From Solirubrobacterales bacterium (lineage in GTDB: Bacteria > Actinomycetota > Thermoleophilia > Solirubrobacterales > Solirubrobacteraceae), in the NCBI GenBank assembly GCA_027315115.1, contig DAHUYQ010000001.1:1-64000 (forward strand): a DNA stretch of 64,000 bases, in the 5' to 3' direction. A model generated the notes under the pieces. That model was not told the DNA's origin and searched no databases. It was given only the letters and a program-made list of their open reading frames with translations. Each line of letters opens with the position of its first letter. Position 1 is the first letter of the stretch. The position numbers and the translations under genes were made by a program. Below, piece after piece: positions 1 through 7,776 of this stretch.

Positions 1-1
1 C

Positions 2-88
2 GCCAACGACCACCGCCTCCGCGAGCTCATCACAGCACTCGAGGCCATCGGCATCGCCCGCCTAGAAGCCGAACGCAGCCACGACTAA
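2..88 (+). CDS. C-terminal end of an unidentified protein (partial)
   Basis: An open frame enters from the left edge and stops at TAA 86-88. It encodes about 28 residues ending in EAERSHD, mostly helical and charged. No family can be named from so short a tail. It is followed by about 190 bases with no convincing gene before the next start at 276. Confidence 0.4.
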   Translation, partial: ANDHRLRELITALEAIGIARLEAERSHD

Positions 89-275
89 GACAGCTATCGG
101 TGTGGTCAAACCGCGCCTAACGTGTGGCCGCGGCGCGCGGCACCCTCAACAACCCGCACCACAGCGCGGGATCCCGCAAACGTGAACACCTCACTCAGAC
201 AACTGCCTGAGCAACGTGGATCTGGCTGGGACCGTAAGCAAGAGGCCCGTCCCAAACTGCGAGTAGGTTTGGCAC

Positions 276-569
276 GTGGCTACCGAGCTGATCAGCGATT
301 CCGACGGGCGCGCCGTTGTCTTTGACGCGGCTTCTCATCTCCATCTCGCCGAAGGCGGCCGTGGTTGGCTGCTGGAGCACATCGAGGAGATGCTGATCGC
401 GGTGCAGCGCCCCGATCATCACGAGAAGGACCCACGTCCGGGCCGCGAGCGCTTCCACCGCGAGAACGCGCTGCGACCCGGACGCTGGCTGCGGGTAGTC
501 GTAGACTTCAACGAAGACCCCGGCTGGATCGTCACGGCCTTGGTTCAGGACGACGATCCGCGGAGCTGA
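276..569 (+). CDS. Small DUF4258/RelE-like toxin candidate
   Basis: This 97-residue protein starts at GTG 276. Its second half (about residues 45-92) has the pattern PDHHEKDPRPGRERF followed by a basic strand, then RWLRVVVDFN and WIVTALVQDDDP. That is the layout of small DUF4258-type or RelE-fold nuclease-like proteins, which often act as toxins. The gene lies 5 bases upstream of a DUF2283 gene, a pairing found in type II toxin-antitoxin-like modules. The family call rests on motif memory and the neighbour. No catalytic residue could be assigned, and no strong ribosome binding site is visible. Confidence 0.5.
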   Translation: MATELISDSDGRAVVFDAASHLHLAEGGRGWLLEHIEEMLIAVQRPDHHEKDPRPGRERFHRENALRPGRWLRVVVDFNEDPGWIVTALVQDDDPRS

Positions 570-574
570 AATCA

Positions 575-856
575 ATGAGCGTCATCATCGCCGGCAACAG
601 CTTCTCGCAGCATCGCTACGATCCCCGTGGCGATGTGCTGTACCTCAGCGTTGACGGGTACGAAGGACCGCCCGCAAGCGCCTTCGCTACCACCGAGGGC
701 CACAACATCGAATATGACGCCAACGGCAGGGTGGTCGGCATGACGCTGGTCAACGTCCGCTGGCTTCTCGACCGAGACGGCAAGCTCACAATCACCTGGC
801 CCGCAGGCCAACTAAGCGCAGAAGAGCTTGCGCCCGCGCTGCAGACCGCTGCCTGA
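575..856 (+). CDS. DUF2283 family protein, probable antitoxin partner
   Basis: This 93-residue protein has the DUF2283 layout: RYDPRGDVLYLSV near the N terminus, then a strand pair around residues 42-60 (HNIEYDANGRVVGMTLVNV). DUF2283 proteins are small beta-rich proteins commonly coded next to DUF4258-like genes, where they are thought to be antitoxins. The ATG at 575 sits 5 bases after the upstream stop, so the two genes are probably cotranscribed. The 3' end overlaps a decayed HicA-like gene on the other strand, which suggests the module inserted into or eroded older accessory DNA. Confidence 0.6.
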   Translation: MSVIIAGNSFSQHRYDPRGDVLYLSVDGYEGPPASAFATTEGHNIEYDANGRVVGMTLVNVRWLLDRDGKLTITWPAGQLSAEELAPALQTAA

Positions 857-1010
857 CGCGGCAGCAGATGTAAGCGCGACGGTGGTTCTCCGGGAGCGTG
901 ATCGGGCGGCAGCCCGGCTTGCACATCTTGGTCTGGTGGTTGCCGCCGCGTTCGACGACCCAGCCGTCCTCTTCGAGGCGCTTGATCCACTGCTTCTGCG
1001 TCTCAGGCAT
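792..1010 (-). pseudogene. HicA-like mRNA interferase, C-terminally degraded
   Basis: From ATG 1010 the product begins MPETQKQWIKRLEEDGW and continues with VERGGNHQTKMCKPG and RPITLPENH. This matches HicA toxins of actinobacteria, including the His that lies in the dsRBD-like active site. After residue 45 the expected helix is replaced by an arginine-rich tail that overlaps the DUF2283 gene on the other strand, so the C-terminal part looks frameshifted or overwritten. No HicB antitoxin is adjacent. It is read as an inactive remnant; a short functional variant cannot be excluded. Confidence 0.5.
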
Positions 1011-1081
1011 CGAACGCAGCACCCCACAAACCACGTGCGGGCTTGAGGTGCGTGGCCCGGTGCGCGCGGCGGTGGGCGGCC

Positions 1082-1300
1082 CTACGTGATCGGCAGCGTC
1101 TCGTCATCGAAGACGGCGCGGATCTCGATGCGGCCGCCCAGAGCCTGCACGTAGCTCTTCAGCGTCGAGAGACGGATGTCGTTGCCGCGCTCGAACTGCG
1201 AGATGTTCGGCTGCGAGACATCGAGCCGCTCGGCGAGGGTGGCCTGGCTGACGTGCCGGTGCTTGCGCAGCTCAGCGAGCCGCAGCTCGGCGAGCATCAT
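1082..1300 (-). CDS. XRE-family antitoxin-like HTH protein
   Basis: The helix-turn-helix lies in LAELRKHRHVSQATLAERL and VSQPNISQFERG, followed by the tail STLKSYVQALGGRIEIRA that is typical of HigA-like antitoxins. The first ATG that keeps the whole domain is at 1300. Homologous-looking sequence (KIRDKRVGEDPERVE) continues upstream to about 1357 without a start codon and runs into a PIN-domain fragment in another frame. The native N terminus therefore seems to have been lost by fusion. A second, more decayed copy of the same C-terminal module lies at 7480-7620. Confidence 0.5.
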   Translation of the reverse strand: MMLAELRLAELRKHRHVSQATLAERLDVSQPNISQFERGNDIRLSTLKSYVQALGGRIEIRAVFDDETLPIT

Positions 1301-1361
1301 CTGCCGGGCATTCTCGACGCGCTCGGGGTCCTCGCCTACGCGCTTGTCGCGGATCTTGCTC

Positions 1362-1493
1362 CAACACCTCGAAGATGGTGATGGAAGTCGCCCAGACCGA
1401 CTCCGGGGGCTGACCATCAAGCCAAGCCACAACCGTCTGATCGGGCTCGCGCTGCATCAGCGCCCAGAGGACATTGGTGTCCAGCGCGATCAC
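1362..1493 (-). pseudogene. PIN-domain (VapC-like) toxin N-terminal fragment
   Basis: From GTG 1493 the frame reads VIALDTNVLWALMQRE and continues to ATSITIFEVL. This is the first half of a PIN domain, with the first catalytic Asp in LDTNV and the E of the IFEV strand. The second half, which should carry two more acidic residues, is missing: the reading runs into the XRE gene in a different frame. It abuts a Fic-like remnant upstream. This is a truncated, presumably inactive toxin. Confidence 0.55.
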
Positions 1494-1499
1494 GGCGCA

Positions 1500-1697
1500 C
1501 GGCCACGGAGGCGGGCGCATGCCTCCAGGGAACGCTCTGATGTCATGCTCGCGGAACGACCCTGGACGCTCGCTGTGGCTGGCACTCGGGTGAGGCTCCA
1601 CATCCCACGCGGCCGTGAGCGCGAGCCGGTGGATGTGGCGAAGCTCGGTCAGCGAGAGAAGCTTGCCGCTCGACCAGCCCCCGGCGCTCAGTGACAA
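1500..1697 (-). pseudogene. Fic/Doc-like protein N-terminal fragment
   Basis: Residues such as LLSLTELRHIHRLALTAAW, SERPGSFREHDI and FPGGMRPPPWP follow the N-terminal region of Fic-domain (AMP-transferase fold) proteins common in actinobacteria. The catalytic HPFxDGNGR part is absent, because the frame passes directly into a PIN fragment. Together with the neighbouring PIN and XRE pieces it forms a fused wreck of at least three toxin-antitoxin genes. The assignment is from motif pattern only. Confidence 0.45.
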
Positions 1698-1918
1698 TCG
1701 AACCGAGCCGCGCGGCCCACTCAGAACGCCGTCACCGGCCGCGACGGGAAGCGGCTCTTCTTGGACCAGTCCTCGTTGTAGAGACGCCGGCGCGCTGGCA
1801 CGCCGCTGACAGGCTAGAGCGTGCCTTGGGGCGCGCCGGCCCAGACAGGCTAACAGGGCGTTTGCACCTAGTGGCTTGCGCCCTGGACTTGACGCCCTAT
1901 AGCGGTCATGTTTCCTGC

Positions 1919-2161
1919 GTGCCGCCCTCCGACACCCCGGACCCGCGTCTTGCCGATGCGATCAAACGTCTGCGCAAGCGGCAAGGGCTCACACAGGAAG
2001 AGGTTGCGTCCCGGAGCGACATGAGCCTGAGCGCCTACACCCGTGTCGAGCGCGGCGCCTCCAACCCCACCTGGACGACCATTGTGCGCGTCGCCGGCGC
2101 GCTCGAAGTGGAGCTCGTCGCGCTCGCCGAGGCGATCAGCGACGGAGAGCCTCAGGCCTAG
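1919..2161 (+). CDS. XRE-family transcriptional regulator
   Basis: An 80-residue single-domain regulator. The HTH spans about residues 11-65 (LADAIKRLRKRQGLTQEEVA, then SLSAYTRVERGASNPTWTT). GTG 1919 was chosen because it gives the usual short N terminus; the frame stays open upstream but loses protein-like character. A TGAC...GTCA half-palindrome at about 1890-1908 lies just ahead of the start and could be an operator. Targets are unknown. Confidence 0.6.
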   Translation: MPPSDTPDPRLADAIKRLRKRQGLTQEEVASRSDMSLSAYTRVERGASNPTWTTIVRVAGALEVELVALAEAISDGEPQA

Positions 2162-2248
2162 ACGAGCGAAGAGCCGGCCGGCGTAGATCATCCGTCCACG
2201 CGGCGGGCGCCGGCATCGGGCGGGGACTCGTCGCGGCCCGATTTCACA

Positions 2249-4774
2249 ATGACGACAACTCATCTCTCGAGGAAGATGGTCCGGGTCAAGAGGAACCTCC
2301 GCCGCGCTGACGCCGCGGCCCAATCGACGCCACCGGCAGACGCCGCCGCCGAACCGCGGTCACGCCCCGGCCGGGTGCGGACGAGCGTCTTGGGAGCTCT
2401 GACGGTGCTGCTCGTCCTGGGAGGCATCGTCGCGGCGGTGCTCGGCGCGCGCGCCGTCGCCGGCTCGGAAGCCGAGAAAGCGCGGCTCGCGTTCCATCTC
2501 TCCTCGGCCGAGATCGCATCCGCGCTGAAGCTCGCGATCCAGCACGAGGAAGATCTCATCATCGACACGAGCGCGTTCGTCAAGGGCGACCCGACAGCGT
2601 CCCCCGTGACCTTCGACCACTGGATGGAAGCCACACGAGCGATGAGGCGCTACCCGGAGCTCGAGAACATCGGTCTCGTCTCGCTGGTCCCGGCGGCGCG
2701 CCTGCCGGCATTGAAGGCCCGCCTCGCCGCTCATCCGGTCCTGCCCTTCGGCGCGCGTTCGGGGGCCACGAAGGGGCCGATACAGATCCTGCCGGCCGGC
2801 AACAGGCCCTACTACTGCCTTGCGGTCGCCGGACTCGCCAGAAGCGCGGCGGCCTATCTTCCCGCGGGCGCCGACTACTGCGGGCTCTCGCCTCAACTGA
2901 TCACGGATCGCGCAACCGCGCTCGCGAGCTATGCGCCGGTGGCGATCGGCGCCACGACGCTGCTGGGAATCGAGACCCCGGTCTTCCGCGGACGCGCCAC
3001 GCCCCGCACCGCGGCGGCGCGCCGGCGCGCCTTCGTGGGGTGGATCGGCGAGCTGGTCGCGCCGAACGTCGTGCTGAAGAGCGCCCTCCAAGGCCACTCC
3101 GGCATCTCCATCACCCTCCGCTACGCATCGCGTTACTCCCATGTCGCCTTCACGATCGGCAGGTCCCCGGAGCGCGCGCAGACCACGACCATCCCTCTGC
3201 TGGTCGGACGAGCGGCCACCCTCGCCGGCTCGCACGAAGGATGGGCGGTGCAGACGTTCGGCCCGGCTGCGGGCGATGGAGTGTTCGGCGAGCCCCATGC
3301 GCTGATGCTGCTGATCGGCGGCATCCTTCTGAGCCTGCTCTTCGGAGTGCTGATGCTCGTGCTCGCGACAGGCCGCAGGCGGGCATGGTCGCTCGTGCAG
3401 GAGACGACCGGCGAGCTCTCAGACAAGAACCGCGAGCTCTCTCACCTCGCCCTGCACGATCCGCTGACCGGGCTGCCCAACCGCGCGCTCGTGCTCGACC
3501 GCGCCGAGCAGATGCTGCGGCGCGCGGCGCGCAAGCCGGGGACTCTGATCGGAGCCCTGTTCATCGACATCGACGACTTCAAGCGCATCAACGACAACGT
3601 CGGGCATGCCGCGGGCGATCAGTTCCTGAAGGTCGTCGCGGAACGGCTGCGGCACACGGTGCGCGCACAGGACACCGTCGGTCGGCTCAGCGGCGACGAG
3701 TTCGTCGTGCTGAGCGAGCCGCCGGCCGGCGAGACCACCCTCGACAAGCTCGCGGACCGGCTCACGCAGGTGGTGCGCCAACCCGTGCATCTCGACGACG
3801 GCCGGCATATCACGACCGCCACCGCCAGCATCGGCGTCGCTCTCGGGGCATATGCCACCCCAGACGCTCTGCTGCGCGACGCCGACCTCGCCCTGTACGC
3901 CGCGAAGGCCGAAGGAAAGAACCGTTACACGCTGTTCGATCCCAGCATGGGCGCGAACGTCGAGGGCCGGCGGGAGATGGAGAGCGAGATGGGCACCGCA
4001 GTGGCCGGCGAGCAGCTCTTCCTGCTCTACCAGCCGATCTTCGATCTGCGCACCCGGGAGATTCTGGGCGTCGAGGCCCTGGTCCGATGGCGCCACCCCA
4101 CGCTCGGCGTCGTGCCTCCTGACGATTTCATTGCGCTGGCCGAGGAAAACGGGCTGATCGTGCCGATCGGCCGCTGGGTTCTGGACCGCGCCTGCCGCCA
4201 GGCGGCGGAATGGGCCGCGGCGGGGCTGCGGATCGGCGTTTCGGTCAACGTGTCGGCATACCAGCTCGGGCGCGGCGACTTCGTGCAGGACATCCGCCGC
4301 GTGCTCGCCGAGTCCGCGATCGAGCCTTCCTCGCTGACACTCGAGCTGACCGAGACGGCGCTGATGCGCGACCCTCTGACGGCTCGCGACTACCTTCACC
4401 AGATCAAGGATCTCGGCGTCCGCATCGCGGTCGACGACTTCGGCACCGGGTATGCCTCCCTCGCCAACCTGCAGCGTCTGCCGGTCGACATCCTCAAGAT
4501 CGACAGGAGCTTCGTCGCGGCGCTGAACGAGCAGAGCTGGAGCCGCGAGCTGCTCCACGCCAGCGAGCTGCTGGAGGCCATACTGGGCGTCGCGCGAGCC
4601 CTCTCGCTGAGCGTGGTCGCCGAGGGGATAGAGGAGCAGCGCCAGATGAGCGTGCTCGAGGCGATGGGCTGCGAGATGGGGCAGGGCTTCTTGATGGCCA
4701 AGCCGAGCCCCCCAGACGCGATCCGCGCCATGCTCGGCGCCGGCGCGAGCGCCACCGAGTCGCCTGGTTCGTGA
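2249..4774 (+). CDS. Membrane CHASE-GGDEF-EAL cyclic-di-GMP protein
   Basis: This 841-residue protein would make and/or break cyclic di-GMP in response to an extracytoplasmic signal. A first membrane segment lies near residues 45-67 and a second near 350-372. Between them is a CHASE-like sensor domain. The diguanylate cyclase domain carries SGDEF near residue 481 instead of GGDEF, a variant often still active. The EAL domain keeps EALVRW (about 608), the Asn of NVSAYQL, ELTE, DDFGTGY (about 729), LKIDRSF and AEGIE, so the phosphodiesterase half looks complete. The gene stands alone. A nearby in-frame ATG at 2276 is an alternative start. Net activity cannot be told from sequence. Confidence 0.9.
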   Translation: MTTTHLSRKMVRVKRNLRRADAAAQSTPPADAAAEPRSRPGRVRTSVLGALTVLLVLGGIVAAVLGARAVAGSEAEKARLAFHLSSAEIASALKLAIQHEEDLIIDTSAFVKGDPTASPVTFDHWMEATRAMRRYPELENIGLVSLVPAARLPALKARLAAHPVLPFGARSGATKGPIQILPAGNRPYYCLAVAGLARSAAAYLPAGADYCGLSPQLITDRATALASYAPVAIGATTLLGIETPVFRGRATPRTAAARRRAFVGWIGELVAPNVVLKSALQGHSGISITLRYASRYSHVAFTIGRSPERAQTTTIPLLVGRAATLAGSHEGWAVQTFGPAAGDGVFGEPHALMLLIGGILLSLLFGVLMLVLATGRRRAWSLVQETTGELSDKNRELSHLALHDPLTGLPNRALVLDRAEQMLRRAARKPGTLIGALFIDIDDFKRINDNVGHAAGDQFLKVVAERLRHTVRAQDTVGRLSGDEFVVLSEPPAGETTLDKLADRLTQVVRQPVHLDDGRHITTATASIGVALGAYATPDALLRDADLALYAAKAEGKNRYTLFDPSMGANVEGRREMESEMGTAVAGEQLFLLYQPIFDLRTREILGVEALVRWRHPTLGVVPPDDFIALAEENGLIVPIGRWVLDRACRQAAEWAAAGLRIGVSVNVSAYQLGRGDFVQDIRRVLAESAIEPSSLTLELTETALMRDPLTARDYLHQIKDLGVRIAVDDFGTGYASLANLQRLPVDILKIDRSFVAALNEQSWSRELLHASELLEAILGVARALSLSVVAEGIEEQRQMSVLEAMGCEMGQGFLMAKPSPPDAIRAMLGAGASATESPGS

Positions 4775-4894
4775 CGTGGGAGCGCGCCTGGCGCAGGACG
4801 GCGCCGCATCAGGCGCGCCGGCGGCGTCGCGCGCGCCGCATGATCAACATCTGCGCCACAGTGCGTGGCGAGCATTCCGAGGTATGCTGCCGCG

Positions 4895-5257
4895 ATGGAG
4901 CTTGGTGAGCCTGTTTCGTACAAGGTGCTGACTCGCGGCACGCCGGTCTACAGTTCCGACGAGCAGCAGATCGGAAAGGTCTCCCATGTGCTCGCCGCCG
5001 CCGACGAGGACGTGTTCGACGGCATCATCATCGGCGAGCACATCTTTGGCGAGGAGCACCGTTTCGTCGACGCGGACGACGTACAGGAGATCTTCGAACA
5101 AGGCGTGCTACTCAAGCTCGACAGAGCTGCCTGCGAGCAGGCGCCGAAGCCATCGGCCAACCCGGCTGTGATGCACGCCGACCCGGCCGAGTCGAGCTCG
5201 GAGCTCCGCAATCAGAAGCTCCGTCGCGCCTGGGACCTGATCTCCGGCAACTACTGA
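4895..5257 (+). CDS. PRC-barrel-like small protein
   Basis: A 120-residue soluble protein. The N-terminal 75 residues (YKVLTRGTPVYSSDEQQIGK, then VFDGIIIGE and RFVDADDVQEIF) follow the PRC-barrel/DUF2171 pattern of a small beta-barrel ending in a helix. A charged linker and a short C-terminal helix follow. ATG 4895 was chosen over 4865 because the barrel begins directly after it and GAGG lies upstream. Such proteins are stress or RNA-related adaptors in other bacteria; no specific role can be given. Confidence 0.6.
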   Translation: MELGEPVSYKVLTRGTPVYSSDEQQIGKVSHVLAAADEDVFDGIIIGEHIFGEEHRFVDADDVQEIFEQGVLLKLDRAACEQAPKPSANPAVMHADPAESSSELRNQKLRRAWDLISGNY

Positions 5258-5395
5258 TCCTCCGCCGATCGTCGTCAGCGGACGTGCCGGCGTGGCGCGT
5301 TCATCGTCGGCGTCGTGAGCGCCAGGCGCGCCGGCCGCGGCGGGCGAGCAGCGGCGATAAGGAGACGCTCACGGCGACAAGCAGCACGGCGAGGA

Positions 5396-5857
5396 TCAGC
5401 ATGACGGTGTCTGCTGCACGTCGACGCCATCGTCGGCCGGCGGGAGCGCTGGCGGCTCGATGCTCGCGCCGACGCGGGCCGCTGCCTCCTCGATCTCCGC
5501 GATTGCCAGGGCGGCATCGTGGCGGCGGCCCATCGCCTCGCCCGCGGCTTCGTACTCGCCTGCGGCGCTTTCGCGGTCGATGACGCGCTCTTCGGCGAGG
5601 ATGAGCGCGCGCAGTGCTTCTCTGGCCGCCCAGCCGTGCTGCAGCGCGTCAATCGTGACCACAGCTTCTCCGTCGGGCGAACAGTCGATGCGCTCGAGCA
5701 ACGCCGCGATAGCTGCCGCACGCGCATGGTGCGCCAGCGCACATTCCAAGTCAAGACAGAGGCCCGCCGCTGCGGACGCATGGTCTGACTCGACCGCGAA
5801 CCATCGCCGCAGGTGCGGGCGCAGTGAGGCAGCGTCGATCATGACGGCCTGATTCAT
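5396..5857 (-). CDS. Hypothetical helical protein
   Basis: This 153-residue protein is read from ATG 5857, which has a strong AGGAGG nine bases upstream. It is rich in Ala, Glu and Arg and predicted helical, with repeated acidic helices around residues 60-135 and a Pro-rich tail. No family is recognised. It is divergent from an XRE regulator at 5961, and the shared 100-base spacer contains a perfect inverted repeat (5923-5940). It may therefore be regulated by that neighbour. Confidence 0.5.
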   Translation of the reverse strand: MNQAVMIDAASLRPHLRRWFAVESDHASAAAGLCLDLECALAHHARAAAIAALLERIDCSPDGEAVVTIDALQHGWAAREALRALILAEERVIDRESAAGEYEAAGEAMGRRHDAALAIAEIEEAAARVGASIEPPALPPADDGVDVQQTPSC

Positions 5858-5922
5858 CGCCACATCCCTCCTCAATGTCATGCAACGCGTCCCGGCACCA
5901 TACCCGTATTCATCGCCCCGTA

Positions 5923-5940
5923 TGAAACGGGGGCGTTTCA
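5923..5940. promoter_or_regulatory. Candidate operator: inverted repeat TGAAACG-4-CGTTTCA
   Basis: A perfect 7-base inverted repeat separated by GGGG lies between the divergent genes at 5857 (minus) and 5961 (plus). The plus-strand gene is an XRE protein. A palindrome of this size in a divergent spacer is the usual form of an XRE operator. The link to that regulator is inference. Confidence 0.45.
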
Positions 5941-5960
5941 AAGCATAGACTTTGCGGGGC

Positions 5961-6233
5961 ATGCTCGGCGATGCTTCGCTGGTCATGGCACGCAGCCGAG
6001 TTCCCCGCGACCACACGATCGGCGTGATCCTGCGCGCAGAGCGCGAGAAGCGCGGCGACTCCCAAGAAGCGATCGCCTTCCGCGCCGGCACGACCACCGG
6101 CACAGTCGCACGCGTCGAGCTGGGCCAATCAGAGCCGGAATGGTCCACGGTGATCGCCATCGCCGAAGCACTGGAGCTGAAGCTCAGCGAGCTCGGCGCC
6201 CGCGTCGAAGCGGCGCGCAATCCCGGCACGTAG
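5961..6233 (+). CDS. XRE-family transcriptional regulator
   Basis: About 90 residues with the HTH at IGVILRAEREKRGDSQEAIA and TVARVELGQSEPEWSTV. The second part is typical of the short XRE class in which a GLTQEELA-type helix is replaced by GDSQEAIAF. ATG 5961 and ATG 5985 are both possible starts and neither has a clear ribosome binding site, so transcription may start close to the codon. It probably controls itself and the divergent gene through the inverted repeat at 5923. Confidence 0.55.
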   Translation: MLGDASLVMARSRVPRDHTIGVILRAEREKRGDSQEAIAFRAGTTTGTVARVELGQSEPEWSTVIAIAEALELKLSELGARVEAARNPGT

Positions 6234-6404
6234 CAAACGGCTCCGCCCCTATCCAGCGCGCGGACGCCCGCCGCCGCAACGCGGCGTGCTCGCCTCCGTT
6301 GACGATCCCGCCTGGAGCCCCCGAGAAGATGGGCGCGCGAGCCCGTCTGGGGAGGTCCGCCGGCACCAAGCCTTCTCCAGCGTGCCTTGTAGTGTGATTC
6401 CGGC

Positions 6405-7079
6405 ATGACGTCGGCGCTGTGCCATCCCTCTGTTCAGTCGGTCCTGCAGCGTCTTCGGGCAGAGGGCGAGCAGCATGACGCGGACGCCCAACGCCGCCTT
6501 TCCGCATCCCGGCGTCGCGGCGGCTCCCCCGCCGGCGTGATGGAGCGCGCGGAGATGTGCGCGCAAGCGCCGATCTCCGTCAGCGACGAGGTGGGCCGGC
6601 TGCTGCACACCTTCGCTCGTGCTCGCAAGCCGCAGCTCAGTGTCGAGTTTGGCTGCTCGCTCGGGGCCTCGGCGATCTATCTCGCCGCCGCGCTGGCCGA
6701 CAACGGCGCCGGACGGCTGATCACCACCGAGATCCACCCAGGCAAGGCGCGTGCCGCGCGCGCGAACGTCACGCAAGCGGGTCTCGGCGATCTCGTGGAG
6801 ATCCGGGTCGGTGACGCGCTGCTGACCCTCGATCCCGTCGGCGAGCAGGTCGACCTTCTGGTGCTCGACGGGTGGAACGAGCTCTACCTGCCGGTGCTCG
6901 ACCTGCTCACGCCGCAGCTCGCGCCGAGCGCGCTCGTGATCGCCGACCTGTCCGCCGATGATCCTGACTTGCTGCCCTACCTTGAGCGCGTCCGCGCCAG
7001 CGACGATGGCTGGACCTCGCTCACCGTGCCCTTCGACGCCGGCGTCGAGATCTCGATCCGCGACGTCCCGTCCGGCTGA
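6405..7079 (+). CDS. O-methyltransferase-like class I SAM methyltransferase
   Basis: A 224-residue protein with the caffeoyl-CoA-type O-methyltransferase arrangement: an N-terminal helical cap (about 1-70), motif I as VEFGCSLGASAIYLA near residue 85, an acidic residue in TTEIHPGKA ending strand 2, VGDALL, and VDLLVLDGW near residue 150. The metal-binding aspartates of classic COMT enzymes are only partly recognisable, so the substrate is unknown. The following GNAT gene starts 4 bases after the stop, suggesting one transcript. Confidence 0.65.
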   Translation: MTSALCHPSVQSVLQRLRAEGEQHDADAQRRLSASRRRGGSPAGVMERAEMCAQAPISVSDEVGRLLHTFARARKPQLSVEFGCSLGASAIYLAAALADNGAGRLITTEIHPGKARAARANVTQAGLGDLVEIRVGDALLTLDPVGEQVDLLVLDGWNELYLPVLDLLTPQLAPSALVIADLSADDPDLLPYLERVRASDDGWTSLTVPFDAGVEISIRDVPSG

Positions 7080-7083
7080 GGCG

Positions 7084-7464
7084 ATGTGCAGGATCGCCAA
7101 GTTTGCCGTCGAGCAGCACCTGCCGGGTGTGATGGGACTGTTTGCCGCAGAGGGCTGGAGCTACGCCAGCGACGAGCAGCGCACCTCGCGGGCATTGTCT
7201 GCGCCCGGCTCGCTGACGCTCGTGGCGCTCGAATCCGACGAAGTGGTCGGCGTCGCGCAGACTCTGGGCGATGGCGAGTTCCAAGCGTTCCTCACGGTGC
7301 TGATCGTCGCCGAGTCACACCGTCGTGCAGGCATCGGTCGCAAGCTCCTGAAGGAGGCGATCGAGGGCACGCCCGGCGTGCATCTCGATCTGATCTCACG
7401 CGCCGACGGCTTCTATGAAGCGATCGGCTTCGAAGCGATGTCTGGGTTTCGCCTGCGCCGGTGA
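7084..7464 (+). CDS. GNAT family N-acetyltransferase
   Basis: A 126-residue single-domain acetyltransferase. The acetyl-CoA binding loop is RRAGIGRKLL at about residues 79-88, preceded by the strand AFLTVLIVAESH and followed by the C-terminal FYEAIGFEAMSGFRL. ATG 7084 was chosen because the frame before it encodes the upstream methyltransferase in another phase. It resembles the small GNATs that modify amino groups of metabolites or drugs; the acceptor is unknown. Confidence 0.7.
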   Translation: MCRIAKFAVEQHLPGVMGLFAAEGWSYASDEQRTSRALSAPGSLTLVALESDEVVGVAQTLGDGEFQAFLTVLIVAESHRRAGIGRKLLKEAIEGTPGVHLDLISRADGFYEAIGFEAMSGFRLRR

Positions 7465-7479
7465 TCCAGGCGCGGGTGA

Positions 7480-7695
7480 TCAGCCAATCGGCACGGTCTC
7501 GTCGTCAAAGATCGCGCGGATCTCGAGGCGGCCGCCGAGAGCCTTGATGTAGTTCTCCAAGGTGGAGAGCCGCATGTCGTCAGAGCGCTCGAACTGCGGA
7601 TTGCTCGATTGCGAGACGGAAAGCAGCGAAGACGAAGAGGATGCGTAGGTGGCCACCGATGCTGCGCACTCCTTCATGTTGTGGTGCGCCGCCAC
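7480..7695 (-). pseudogene. Decayed XRE antitoxin, C-terminal remnant
   Basis: Only the last 45 residues are recognisable (QFERSDDMRLSTLENYIKAL and GGRLEIRAIFDDETVPI). They align closely with the end of the XRE protein at 1082-1300, so the two are paralogous copies 6.4 kb apart. The N-terminal half, including the recognition helices, has been replaced by serine-rich nonsense. It ends just before the PadR gene and marks the edge of the eroded region. Confidence 0.55.
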
Positions 7696-7776
7696 ATCCC
7701 CCGTGGCGTATGACTCGTTTAGGCCCTATGATTCGTGTCCGTTGATTGTGGCGGGCCGGAGCAGAGGGGGTTCCTG

